Part shown: piece after piece, positions 1 through 6,719 of the stretch
How the letters are laid out: every line of letters begins with the position of its first letter
Numbering within the stretch: the stretch's first letter is position 1
Source of the DNA: Pseudomonadota bacterium
Lineage (GTDB): Bacteria > Pseudomonadota > Gammaproteobacteria > Xanthomonadales > Rhodanobacteraceae
Reading direction: 5' to 3'
DNA length: 26,465 nucleotides
Assembly: GCA_023430685.1 (NCBI GenBank)
Contig: JAEYZH010000081.1
Coordinates: forward strand, 1-26,465
Program-made: the position numbers and the translations under genes
Notes under the pieces: generated by a model
Databases searched by the model: none
Seen by the model: the letters and a program-made list of their open reading frames with translations, nothing else
What the model was told of the DNA's origin: nothing

Positions 1-158
1 CGCACCGACAGTTCGGCGAAGTGCTCGCCATCGACATCGAGCGCGATCGAACCCGCGAAACCATGCGCGAACTCGAGCGCGAGTTCGCCGCCATCCCATT
101 GGAGATCGCGCAGCGGCGGCTGCAGAGCCCACAGGCGGCGGCGCAGGAAGCCGGGCAT
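1..158 (-). CDS. Partial unknown protein, N-terminal 52 codons
   Basis: An open frame starts at an ATG on the minus strand (base 158) and runs without a stop off the left edge, so only the first 52 residues are visible. The start lies one base beyond the TGA of the upstream fusion glycosyltransferase (TGA-G-ATG), which implies translational coupling and membership in the same polysaccharide operon. The visible residues open with MPGFLRRRLWALQPPL and continue with a mixed acidic/hydrophobic stretch; there is no signal peptide or recognisable motif. From its position a glycosyltransferase or methyltransferase would be the first guess, but nothing in the visible residues shows this. The reading frame is well supported by the tight junction; the function is unknown. 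Confidence 0.65.
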   Translation of the reverse strand, partial: MPGFLRRRLWALQPPLRDLQWDGGELALEFAHGFAGSIALDVDGEHFAELSV

Positions 159-159
159 C

Positions 160-2799
160 TCAGCCCGCCCGTGCATGCATGCTGCGCGCACGTTCGCTGG
201 CCGGCGTGGCATCGTCGTCGAGCAGGCTGCGATCGGCGACCGCGGCCTGCAGCGCCTGCTGCGCCGCGGTCAACGCCATCCCGGGCATCGGCGGCGCGCT
301 GCGCGGATTGGGTTCGATCCATGCGCGCACCACCTCGTCCGCGGGCAGTTCGACGCCGTCGACGCCGATCCGCACGAGCTCCGCGTGCAACGCGCGCGTC
401 GCGCCGACCGGATCGGCGAGCAGCGCGTCGTAATCGACCAGCACGCGCGGCCAGCCACGGCTCGCCTCGAACGCTGCGCGCGTGTAGCGCTCCCACAACG
501 CGAGCGCGGCTTCGGGCGCGAGCCCGTCGCGCGCGACCAGCGAGGCGGCGACCGCGCGCGGATCGCGCACCACATGCACGAACAGCGGCCGTGTCAGCAA
601 CGGCAGCAGTTCGCGTGCGAGCAGGCACAGGCGAGGTTCCTTCAGCAGCCATGGACGCTGCGCGTCCAGATCCGCGATCACGTCGCCGGCTTCGCGGCGG
701 AACGCATCGACAGCGGCCGGGACCGCGGCGGCGGGCGGCGCCTTCCAGTCGCCGCCCGCCGCTTCGAGCCGGCGCACGCAGGCCATGTGCAGGCGCGCCG
801 ATTCGTAGTGCCCCTTCGGGTTGTCCGGACCGACCAGCAGGTCCTGCGCGGGTCCCGCGTGCACGCCCATGCGCGCGAGCAGCCCGGCCACGCCCGAGGT
901 GCCCGACCGGTGCATGCCGAGCACGACGAGTTGGCCCGAGGGCTTGCACTGCAGCCGGGTCGGACGGTGCGGTCGCGGGGGCGCATGCGGTGCATCGAGA
1001 TCCGCGAGCGCGGTCACCAGCGCCTCGAAGTGGTCGGCCGTCGACTCGATGTCGTGCGCGTCGGCGAAATGCCGCGCACGCGTGGCGCGGTCCGCCACAT
1101 CCATGCGCGCGTGCCGCGCGCGTGCCTCGCGCAGCGCCGCGACCATGGCGTCATGGTCCGGATCGGCCCAGGCCTGGCCGGGCGTGCGCGCGTCCAGGGC
1201 ACGGCTCCATGCGACCGCGATGCCTGCGTCGCGCGCAAGTTCGCCCTGGCTGCCGAAATCCGTCGCGACGAGCAGCTTGCCGCAGGCGACCGCCTCGGCA
1301 GCGAATGGATCCCAGCCGCCGCCTCGGCGCAGCGAGCAGTACACATCGGCGGCGCCGAGCAACTGCGCGCGTTGATGCCATGGAAATCCCCAGTTCGCCA
1401 GCACGTGCACGCGCGCATCGTCGCACCGCAGAGCCTGCTCGATCGCGGGTCCGTCGCGGCCGGGGCGCACGTATACGAGCAGCTTGACGCCTGCGTCATC
1501 GTCGAATGCGTGGCGAAACGCGGCGAGCAGTCGTTCCGGCGCATCGCGTGCGAGTTCTTCGACCACCGCGAGCATCACGCAATCGCCGGCCGCGCGCGGC
1601 GCGATCACGCCCGGATGGCAGTAGTCCCGATCGACGCCGAGCGGAAGGATCTCGATGCGCCCCGCGGCTCCGGCGGCGCGGAATGCGTCGCGCTGGAACG
1701 CGTCGGGCACGAGCAGGAGATCCAGCGAGCGCGTCGCCGCGGCCCATGCCGGCGGTACGCATGCCCATTCGCCGAACGCGAAGCCGATGCGTCGGCGTCC
1801 GCTCCCCTGCGCGAAATGGCGCGGCGGCGCGCACACCACTGCCGCGTCCGCGGGTGGCCGCAGTCGGCGGCGCGCAGCGAGTTCGAGCCGGAAATCCTGT
1901 GCGTCGGCGACTTCGTCCGCGACCGCTTCATATGTCATGCGCAACCCGCGTGCCTCGAGCCGGCGCACCAGCAGGCGCGCGAGATGCGCATACGCGTGCG
2001 GCAAGCGGGTGGCACCCTGCCACAGCACGTCACCGCGCCACTGTTCCCTCAGCCGTGCCTGCCAGCGCGCCGCGAACGCGGCGCGGCTCGCTTCCCAGAG
2101 TCGGCGGCGGAAGCCCTGGTCGTCCTGTGTCGAGCCGTGCTGGTCGTGGCGCAGCGTGACGGCTCCGGCCACCACGCATGCGATGCCGGCATCGGCCGCG
2201 CGCAGACAGTAATCGGTGTCCTCGAAGTAGCTGTGGAAGACCTCGTCGAGGCCGCCGAGACGATCCAGGCAGTCGCGCCGCAGGTAAGCCAGCGCGAACG
2301 CGATGCCCTGCACGCGCCGGGCTTCCGGGTACTGGCCGACGTCGCGCTCGGCGAGTCCCGATTCGGTCTGTTGGCCCCACAGTTCGTCGGCCTCGATGAA
2401 TCCGCCTGCGTGGTAAAGCCGTCCCTCGGCTTCCGGACCCAGCAGGCGACAGCCGACGATGCCGTTCGCCGGGTTGGCATAGGCCGCGTCACGCAGGCGA
2501 TCGAGCCAGTCCACTTGCGGGAACAACAGGTCGTTGTTGAGCAGGACGACATCGTCATCGGGGCTCGCGGCCGCGATGCCCGCGTTCATGCCGCGCACGA
2601 AGCCGAGGTTGTCCGGCAGCGAGACGATGCGCACGCGATCGGCGTATGCCGCCAGTTCGACGGGCGTTTCGTCGCTGCTGCCGTTGTCGACGACGATGAC
2701 GTCGGCCGCATGCGGCGACGTCGCCAGAAGGGAGTCGAGGCAGCGGCGGGTGGTCGGCCACTGGTTCCAGGCGAGCACGATCAGCGCGGCGCGACGCAC
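160..2799 (-). CDS. Three-domain glycosyltransferase (GT2 + GT4) fused to a sulfotransferase
   Basis: This 879-residue protein has a GTG start directly abutting the TGA of the 88-residue gene (TGAGTG). Residues 1-250 are a GT2 (GT-A) domain: the nucleotide-sugar loop DNGSSDET is at 38-45, the metal-binding LNND at 87-90 and the catalytic FEDTDYCLR near 192-200. Residues about 330-595 resemble a GT-B/GT4 C-terminal half: LPLGVD at 385-390 and a GGGWDPFAAEAVACG segment at about 493-507 that matches the usual acidic donor-binding helix. Residues about 622-850 are a sulfotransferase fold: PAPS 5'-phosphosulfate loop GMHRSGTS at 628-635 and 3'-phosphate motif VVRDPRAVAAS at 743-753. There are no membrane segments, so it should be cytoplasmic, acting before Wzm/Wzt export. 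Domain calls are strong; the sugars and whether the third domain really transfers sulfate are unknown. A degenerate nucleotide-binding role is an alternative. Confidence 0.9.
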   Translation of the reverse strand: MRRAALIVLAWNQWPTTRRCLDSLLATSPHAADVIVVDNGSSDETPVELAAYADRVRIVSLPDNLGFVRGMNAGIAAASPDDDVVLLNNDLLFPQVDWLDRLRDAAYANPANGIVGCRLLGPEAEGRLYHAGGFIEADELWGQQTESGLAERDVGQYPEARRVQGIAFALAYLRRDCLDRLGGLDEVFHSYFEDTDYCLRAADAGIACVVAGAVTLRHDQHGSTQDDQGFRRRLWEASRAAFAARWQARLREQWRGDVLWQGATRLPHAYAHLARLLVRRLEARGLRMTYEAVADEVADAQDFRLELAARRRLRPPADAAVVCAPPRHFAQGSGRRRIGFAFGEWACVPPAWAAATRSLDLLLVPDAFQRDAFRAAGAAGRIEILPLGVDRDYCHPGVIAPRAAGDCVMLAVVEELARDAPERLLAAFRHAFDDDAGVKLLVYVRPGRDGPAIEQALRCDDARVHVLANWGFPWHQRAQLLGAADVYCSLRRGGGWDPFAAEAVACGKLLVATDFGSQGELARDAGIAVAWSRALDARTPGQAWADPDHDAMVAALREARARHARMDVADRATRARHFADAHDIESTADHFEALVTALADLDAPHAPPRPHRPTRLQCKPSGQLVVLGMHRSGTSGVAGLLARMGVHAGPAQDLLVGPDNPKGHYESARLHMACVRRLEAAGGDWKAPPAAAVPAAVDAFRREAGDVIADLDAQRPWLLKEPRLCLLARELLPLLTRPLFVHVVRDPRAVAASLVARDGLAPEAALALWERYTRAAFEASRGWPRVLVDYDALLADPVGATRALHAELVRIGVDGVELPADEVVRAWIEPNPRSAPPMPGMALTAAQQALQAAVADRSLLDDDATPASERARSMHARAG

Positions 2800-3066
2800 T
2801 CAAGCCTCCTGCGCCGGCGGCTCCCACGCCGCGAGTTCGAGCGCGCGCTGGAGATCGTCGATCGCGTACTCGGCGTACGCCAGCATCGCGAGATTGCCCG
2901 CGAACGCGCCCGCCGCGCGAACGCCCGCGACCTCGCGACGAAGCCGCGCAGCGTCCAGCGGTTCAGCGTTCGCGGCGATGCGTCCGGCCAGCACCAGCAA
3001 TTCCCGCGGCGCGAGGTCGAGTCGACGGGCGAGCGCGGCGAGCCGCTGCGGATCCGGCGCGTTCAT
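2800..3066 (-). CDS. Small unknown protein (88 aa) between exporter ATPase and fusion glycosyltransferase
   Basis: An ATG start overlaps the TGA of the ATPase gene (ATGA, 3063-3066) and the stop abuts the GTG of the fusion glycosyltransferase, so the gene is locked into the operon. The product is 88 residues, alanine- and arginine/leucine-rich, and looks all-helical; the C-terminal half (MLAYAEYAIDDLQRALELAA, from about residue 61) is a plausible amphipathic helix pair, vaguely like a TPR half-repeat. There is no signal peptide, membrane segment or cysteine. I do not recognise a family. Its position suggests a small accessory or adaptor for the exporter ATPase or the glycosyltransferase; that is inference from context only. 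The coding call rests on frame continuity and on exact junctions at both ends. Confidence 0.75.
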   Translation of the reverse strand: MNAPDPQRLAALARRLDLAPRELLVLAGRIAANAEPLDAARLRREVAGVRAAGAFAGNLAMLAYAEYAIDDLQRALELAAWEPPAQEA

Positions 3067-3770
3067 GGCGCCGCCGGCGGGTGGTGCAAGTCGCGATGGT
3101 AGGCCGCGAACACCTCGTCGCGCGGGCCCTCGAGCATGCTGCGCCCATGCTCCACCCACAGCACGCGGTCGCAGCGCTCGGCGATCTGGGTCTCGTCGTG
3201 GCTGACCAGCACGACCGTGTGGCCGTCGCCCATGCGGGTTCGCATCGCCGCGCCCGATTTCTCCTGGAATTCGGCATCGCCGACCGAGAGCACCTCGTCG
3301 ATCAGCAACACATCGGGCTCGACCTGGATCGCGACCGAGAACGCGAGCCGCATGTTCATGCCGGCCGAATACGTCGCGATCGGTTGCTCGAAGAAGGCGC
3401 CGAGCTCGGAAAACTCTCGGATCGCGGGCAGGCGCGCGATGATGTCCCGCCGCCGCAACCCGAGCATGAGTCCGGACAGCACCGCATTGTCGCGCCCCGA
3501 CAGGTGCGGCACGAACCCGAGTGCGAGCGAGAGCAGCTGGCACGTCACGGGCGCTCGCCTCAGTGTGCCGCGATCAGGCGCGAGGATGCCGGCCAGCACG
3601 CGCAGCAAGGTGCTCTTGCCCGCACCGTTTCGCCCGATCACGCCGAGTCGTTCGCCGCGTCGCAGCTGCAGGTTGACGTCTTCGAGCGCCCAATACCGCC
3701 CGCCCGCGATGCTGCGTTGCGCGTTGAACGCGACGCCGACGTGTTGGAGTTCGATCAGCACCTCGCTCAC
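3063..3770 (-). CDS. wzt: Polysaccharide ABC exporter ATPase (Wzt/KpsT-like), short form without C-terminal glycan-binding domain
   Basis: This is the ATP-binding subunit of an ABC-2 polysaccharide exporter. From the GTG at 3770 (preceded by GAGG with a six-base spacer) the product has 235 residues. Walker A is GRNGAGKST (46-54), the family-typical degenerate signature YSAGMNMR is at 134-141, Walker B DVLLIDE at 153-159 and the H-loop His at about 191. Longer Wzt proteins that recognise a finished, capped O-antigen carry an extra C-terminal beta-sandwich; here the protein ends about 45 residues after the H-loop, as in KpsT or teichoic-acid-type ATPases. It pairs with the permease immediately upstream. 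The frame stays open further upstream, so a longer N-terminus is formally possible, but the residues there look non-coding. Confidence 0.92.
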   Translation of the reverse strand: MSEVLIELQHVGVAFNAQRSIAGGRYWALEDVNLQLRRGERLGVIGRNGAGKSTLLRVLAGILAPDRGTLRRAPVTCQLLSLALGFVPHLSGRDNAVLSGLMLGLRRRDIIARLPAIREFSELGAFFEQPIATYSAGMNMRLAFSVAIQVEPDVLLIDEVLSVGDAEFQEKSGAAMRTRMGDGHTVVLVSHDETQIAERCDRVLWVEHGRSMLEGPRDEVFAAYHRDLHHPPAAP

Positions 3771-3877
3771 GCCACACCTCGGCCCGGGCGCTCGCGGCGG
3801 GCGATGCACGTTACACGGAGGCGTGAAGCACGCTGGCGTGACGCACGCAGGAGCGGACGCTTCGACGATTCGCTCAT
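3767..3877 (-). other. 36-codon micro-ORF bridging wzm and wzt
   Basis: The ATG at 3877 overlaps the wzm stop (ATGA). After 36 codons its TGA overlaps the GTG start of wzt (GTGA). The encoded peptide, starting MSESSKRPLLRASRQRAS, is strongly basic and resembles no known family. It could be a small protein, a relay for terminating-ribosome coupling across the 103-base gap, or coincidence in a GC-rich sequence. No good ribosome binding site precedes its ATG. Low confidence as a real protein. Confidence 0.3.
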
Positions 3878-4635
3878 GACGCGAGCTTCGGGAAGCGCGG
3901 GGCGAGATAGCGCACGAACAGCGCACCGATGGTGCACAGCACCACCGCGATCAGGCACACCTTGCCGAATCCGATCCAGTTCGGGAGTTGCCCGTGCATC
4001 AGGATGCCGCGTGCATCGTCCATCACGACCGCGACCGGGTTGAGTTCCATCACCCAGCGCAGGTGCGCGGGCACCTTGTCGAGCGGGAAGATCACCCCCG
4101 ACAGGAACATCACGACCATCAGCACCTGCTCGATCACGAAGCGCAGGTCCGGCACCAGCGGCACCAGCGCGGCAACGATGAAGCCGGCGCCCGCCGCGGC
4201 AAGGAAGACCGCGACGAACAGCACCGGCAGCGCCCAGTACGCGCGATTGGGCGGATAGCCCATCACCCACAGGATCACCAGCAGCAGCAGGAAGATGAAG
4301 AAGAACTTGACGGTGTCCGACAGCATCGCGATCAGCGGGAACACCAGAGGTGGCAGGCGTACCTGGCGCACCATCGGCAGCGCGCTCCAGATCGCGTAGC
4401 CGCCATGCGTGATGCACGACTTCATCCATTGCCAGAGCGTCATGCCGATCAGGAGGAACGGCAGGTACTCGGGTCCGCCGGTCTTGAGGATCACGTCGAA
4501 CACGAGCCAGAACGCGGCCATCATCATCGCCGGTTCGAGCACCCACCAGACCAGCCCGAGGTAGCTGCGCGCGGTCTCCGCGCGAAGCTCCGCGTAGGTG
4601 CTGAACAGGACGAGTTCGATCAGGTGCTGGCGCAT
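3874..4635 (-). CDS. wzm: Polysaccharide ABC exporter permease (Wzm-like, ABC-2 family)
   Basis: This inner-membrane permease of 253 residues is the usual length for Wzm/KpsM/TagG proteins. The N-terminal cytoplasmic helix (MRQHLIELVLFSTYAELRAE) and the following SYLGLVWWVLEP segment are typical of the ABC-2 polysaccharide exporter family. About six membrane spans follow, including clear ones near residues 28-50, 60-75, 100-130, 138-165, 170-190 and 225-245. It forms the transmembrane dimer that pairs with the ATPase encoded next. Spacing to the upstream GT39 gene is 60 bases with no strong ribosome binding site visible in front of the ATG. The substrate is probably the glycan made by the surrounding glycosyltransferases; its identity cannot be read from the sequence. 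Confidence 0.92.
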   Translation of the reverse strand: MRQHLIELVLFSTYAELRAETARSYLGLVWWVLEPAMMMAAFWLVFDVILKTGGPEYLPFLLIGMTLWQWMKSCITHGGYAIWSALPMVRQVRLPPLVFPLIAMLSDTVKFFFIFLLLLVILWVMGYPPNRAYWALPVLFVAVFLAAAGAGFIVAALVPLVPDLRFVIEQVLMVVMFLSGVIFPLDKVPAHLRWVMELNPVAVVMDDARGILMHGQLPNWIGFGKVCLIAVVLCTIGALFVRYLAPRFPKLAS

Positions 4636-4695
4636 GCAGGCGTGCGGTCGGGGCGACTCGCGAGAATACCGGATTCGCCGCGGCTCCGGATCGGA

Positions 4696-6096
4696 TCAGG
4701 CTCCGCAGGAGGCGTCGAGCACGGGTGCGCCGAACGCGAGGAACAGCAGCAGGGCGGCCAGCAGCGCGCCCGCGCCGACGCGCAGGGGCGTGAACTGCAG
4801 GGCGGGTTCGTGCGCGCCGGCCCGCGTGGCGATCGCGGCCAACGCAGTTCCCGCGAGTCCGCACAGCATCGGCGTCAGCGGCAGCAGGAAGCGCGCCTTG
4901 ACGTGCACGAGTGCGAACAACGCGAGCTGGTACGCGAGCAGCAGCACGACCAGCCATTGCAGCCGCCGGCGAGCGCGTTCGCGCGCATCCGGCGGCTCGC
5001 CGCCACGGCGCCAGCGCCAGCCCGCTGCGCCCAATCCCGCGGCCGCGAGCATCAGTCCGTGCGCGGCGTCATTGCCGAACGAGAGGCCGCGCACGAGCCA
5101 TGCGGGCGCGCGATAGGCGGACAGGTAGCCCGCGCAGGCCGCGCCCGGCAGCTGCGAGCGGAGCGGCGTCTTCGCGTTGAACAGGCGGAAATACTGGCGC
5201 CCGAGCTGGTCGACGAGCAGCGCGGGCACGCCACGCTCGACCACCCGCGCACGCACGCGCTCGAGGTAGAGCGCATTGCGCTGCTGCGGCGTCGGCGCGC
5301 TCGCGAGGAACGCCGGCAGCGTGAGGCCGCCCATGTCCTCGATGTAGTCGCTGCGCCAGCGGTCGGTCAGGCCGACCCAGAGGTTGTAGACCGAACTGTC
5401 GGCGATCATCGGGCGCCCGTGCTCGCGCCAGCCATGCAGCAGCGCGGGCGCGGTCACCAGGCCGAGGCCGAGGACGAACGCGGCCGCCGCACCGAGCGCG
5501 ATGCGCGGGCGTGCGCGCTGCACGAACACGAGCAGGCACAGCGGCCAGAACGGCGAGAGCAGGCTCTTGGCGAGGATCGCGAGTCCGATGCAGGCGCCCG
5601 CGGCGAAGCCGCGCGCGATCGACGGCGCGCGCGCGAGCAGGCACAGCGCGGCGAGCAGCAGGAACAGGTGCGGCAGTTCGGGCCAGAGCCAGTGCGCGAA
5701 CGCCGCGATGCCCGGATGCAGCAGGAACAACGCGGTCGCCACGTTGGCGGCCGCGACCGAACCGCCGAGCCGCCGCCAGAGGTCGCGCAGCAGCACGGCG
5801 CAGCCGACCAGCAGCAGGGTCTGCAGCACCTGCGCAGCGAGCACATGGGTACCGAACAGCGCGTAGGTGCCCGCCAGCAGCAGCGGCTGCAGCGGTGGCC
5901 AGATCGTGCCCGTCATCCAGTCGCCGCCCGCGAGGATCGCGAGCGCGCTGTCCTGGTAATGCTGTTCGTCGCCGATCAGCCGCTTCGCGCCGGCGCCGTA
6001 GTACGCGAGCCACAGCAGCGCCTGCGACAGCGCGAACAGCACGAGGAAGGCGACCAGTGCCGCGCGGCGCCGCGCGACCACAGCGCGCGCGCTCAC
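4696..6096 (-). CDS. GT39/ArnT-like polytopic membrane glycosyltransferase
   Basis: A GT-C-fold membrane enzyme expected to transfer a sugar from a polyprenyl-phosphate carrier on the periplasmic face. The product is 466 residues from the GTG at 6096. A first membrane span (about 12-33) is followed by the hallmark first-loop acidic pair in IGDEQHYQDSAL (Asp43-Glu44), a proline-rich WPPLQPLLLAG segment (66-76) and an acidic WPELPH motif (138-143) where related enzymes have a second conserved acid. Roughly ten or more hydrophobic spans follow, and there is a smaller soluble segment in the middle. The GTG overlaps the TGA of an 8-codon micro-ORF (6093-6119). The frame stays open upstream into the lipoprotein gene, so the exact start is uncertain; residues upstream of the GTG look like shadow translation. 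Confidence 0.85.
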   Translation of the reverse strand: MSARAVVARRRAALVAFLVLFALSQALLWLAYYGAGAKRLIGDEQHYQDSALAILAGGDWMTGTIWPPLQPLLLAGTYALFGTHVLAAQVLQTLLLVGCAVLLRDLWRRLGGSVAAANVATALFLLHPGIAAFAHWLWPELPHLFLLLAALCLLARAPSIARGFAAGACIGLAILAKSLLSPFWPLCLLVFVQRARPRIALGAAAAFVLGLGLVTAPALLHGWREHGRPMIADSSVYNLWVGLTDRWRSDYIEDMGGLTLPAFLASAPTPQQRNALYLERVRARVVERGVPALLVDQLGRQYFRLFNAKTPLRSQLPGAACAGYLSAYRAPAWLVRGLSFGNDAAHGLMLAAAGLGAAGWRWRRGGEPPDARERARRRLQWLVVLLLAYQLALFALVHVKARFLLPLTPMLCGLAGTALAAIATRAGAHEPALQFTPLRVGAGALLAALLLFLAFGAPVLDASCGA

Positions 6097-6119
6097 GGCG
6101 CGCGGGCGCCGTTCGGCAT
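6093..6119 (-). other. 8-codon relay ORF between lipoprotein and GT39 genes
   Basis: The ATG (6119) overlaps the TGA of the lipoprotein gene as ATGA. The frame reads MPNGARAP and stops at a TGA that overlaps the proposed GTG start of the GT39 gene (GTGA). A weak GAAG precedes the ATG. It may serve to hand ribosomes from one gene to the next; it may also be chance. See the parallel arrangement between wzm and wzt. Confidence 0.3.
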
Positions 6120-6658
6120 CACTTCGCGGGTGGCGCGGCCGTCGTCGCGGCTGCCGCATCGGCCGCACGGCGCTTGGGCGGCGCGCGGAACGTCGGCGTG
6201 AACTTCTCGCGGTTGCCGCTGGTGGAGATGCCTTCGACGTAGTACCAGTATTCGCGGCACGGATCGATCGCGTCGTCGCGGAACTCGTACTTGTGGGTCT
6301 CGTCGGAAGTCCCCGCGCCGAGGATCGGTTCCTTCGTGAGCTTGGTGAATTCACCGTTCTCGCTGTCGCCGCGGAACACGTCGAAGCCGAAGTTGTCCTG
6401 CTCGCTCGCGGTGGTCCAGCGCGCGGTGTTCGCGACGCGCTGGTCGGCCGGCAACGCCGACTGGTCGCCGCATTGGCCGACCGGGATCTCCTTCGCGGGC
6501 GCGGGCGCGGCCGCCGTGGCCGCGGCGGGCTTGGCCTCGACCGGCTTGCTCTCGACCGGCGTCGCGGGCGCGGGCGGCGCGGCGGCCTGTTCCGGAGTGG
6601 AAGGGCTGCAGGCGGCGAGCACGGTCGCGGCCAGGACGATCAGGGCGGCAGTACGCAC
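6119..6658 (-). CDS. Lipoprotein with Pro/Ala-rich linker and Fn3-like domain
   Basis: The start is a GTG at 6658 with GGAGA seven bases upstream; the product has 179 residues. A lipoprotein signal peptide ends in the lipobox LAAC (Cys17). A low-complexity Pro/Ala/Lys linker spans about residues 18-57. A single beta-rich domain (about 70-160) has WTTASEQDNFGFDVFRG and a YWYYVEGISTSG strand, which resembles a fibronectin type III fold, and it contains two cysteines (about 63 and 134) that could form a disulfide. The tail is Ala-rich and ends in Pro-Ala-Lys. No Asp follows the lipobox Cys (it is followed by Ser), so outer-membrane sorting is plausible. It is the first gene of the minus-strand polysaccharide operon and diverges from the transglutaminase-like gene. 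The function is unknown; a surface or export accessory role is inferred from context. Confidence 0.85.
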   Translation of the reverse strand: MRTAALIVLAATVLAACSPSTPEQAAAPPAPATPVESKPVEAKPAAATAAAPAPAKEIPVGQCGDQSALPADQRVANTARWTTASEQDNFGFDVFRGDSENGEFTKLTKEPILGAGTSDETHKYEFRDDAIDPCREYWYYVEGISTSGNREKFTPTFRAPPKRRAADAAAATTAAPPAK

Positions 6659-6683
6659 GAGGACATCTCCGTGGATTCGAGGC

Positions 6684-6713
6684 TGGACAACGGCGGGCGG
6701 CCGCCACGATAGT
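6684..6713 (+). promoter_or_regulatory. Candidate sigma-70 promoter for a (near-)leaderless mRNA
   Basis: TGGACA at 6684-6689 (5 of 6 matches to the -35 consensus) is separated by 18 bases from GATAGT at 6708-6713 (4 of 6 matches to the -10 consensus). The ATG of the transglutaminase-like gene follows only six bases after the -10, so the transcript would start at or beside the start codon. No ribosome binding site is present, consistent with a leaderless mRNA. Confidence 0.4.
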
Positions 6714-6719
6714 CGCCGG

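Noticed and set aside
175..3102. 975-codon open frame on the plus strand opposite the fusion glycosyltransferase and wzt region
   Set aside because: The translation is Arg/Ala/His-rich without any domain, and the opposite strand encodes clear enzymes with motifs in order. It is an antisense shadow caused by high GC content.
3771..3926. Extended N-terminus for wzt beginning up to base 3926
   Set aside because: The extra residues are rich in Cys, Arg, Pro and Ser and overlap the wzm 3' end, while the GTG at 3770 has a good ribosome binding site and gives the normal ABC N-terminus.
3988..6201. 737-codon plus-strand frame opposite the GT39 and wzm genes
   Set aside because: Composition is Gln/Arg/Glu/His-rich and low in hydrophobic residues, the typical mirror of a membrane protein gene on the other strand.
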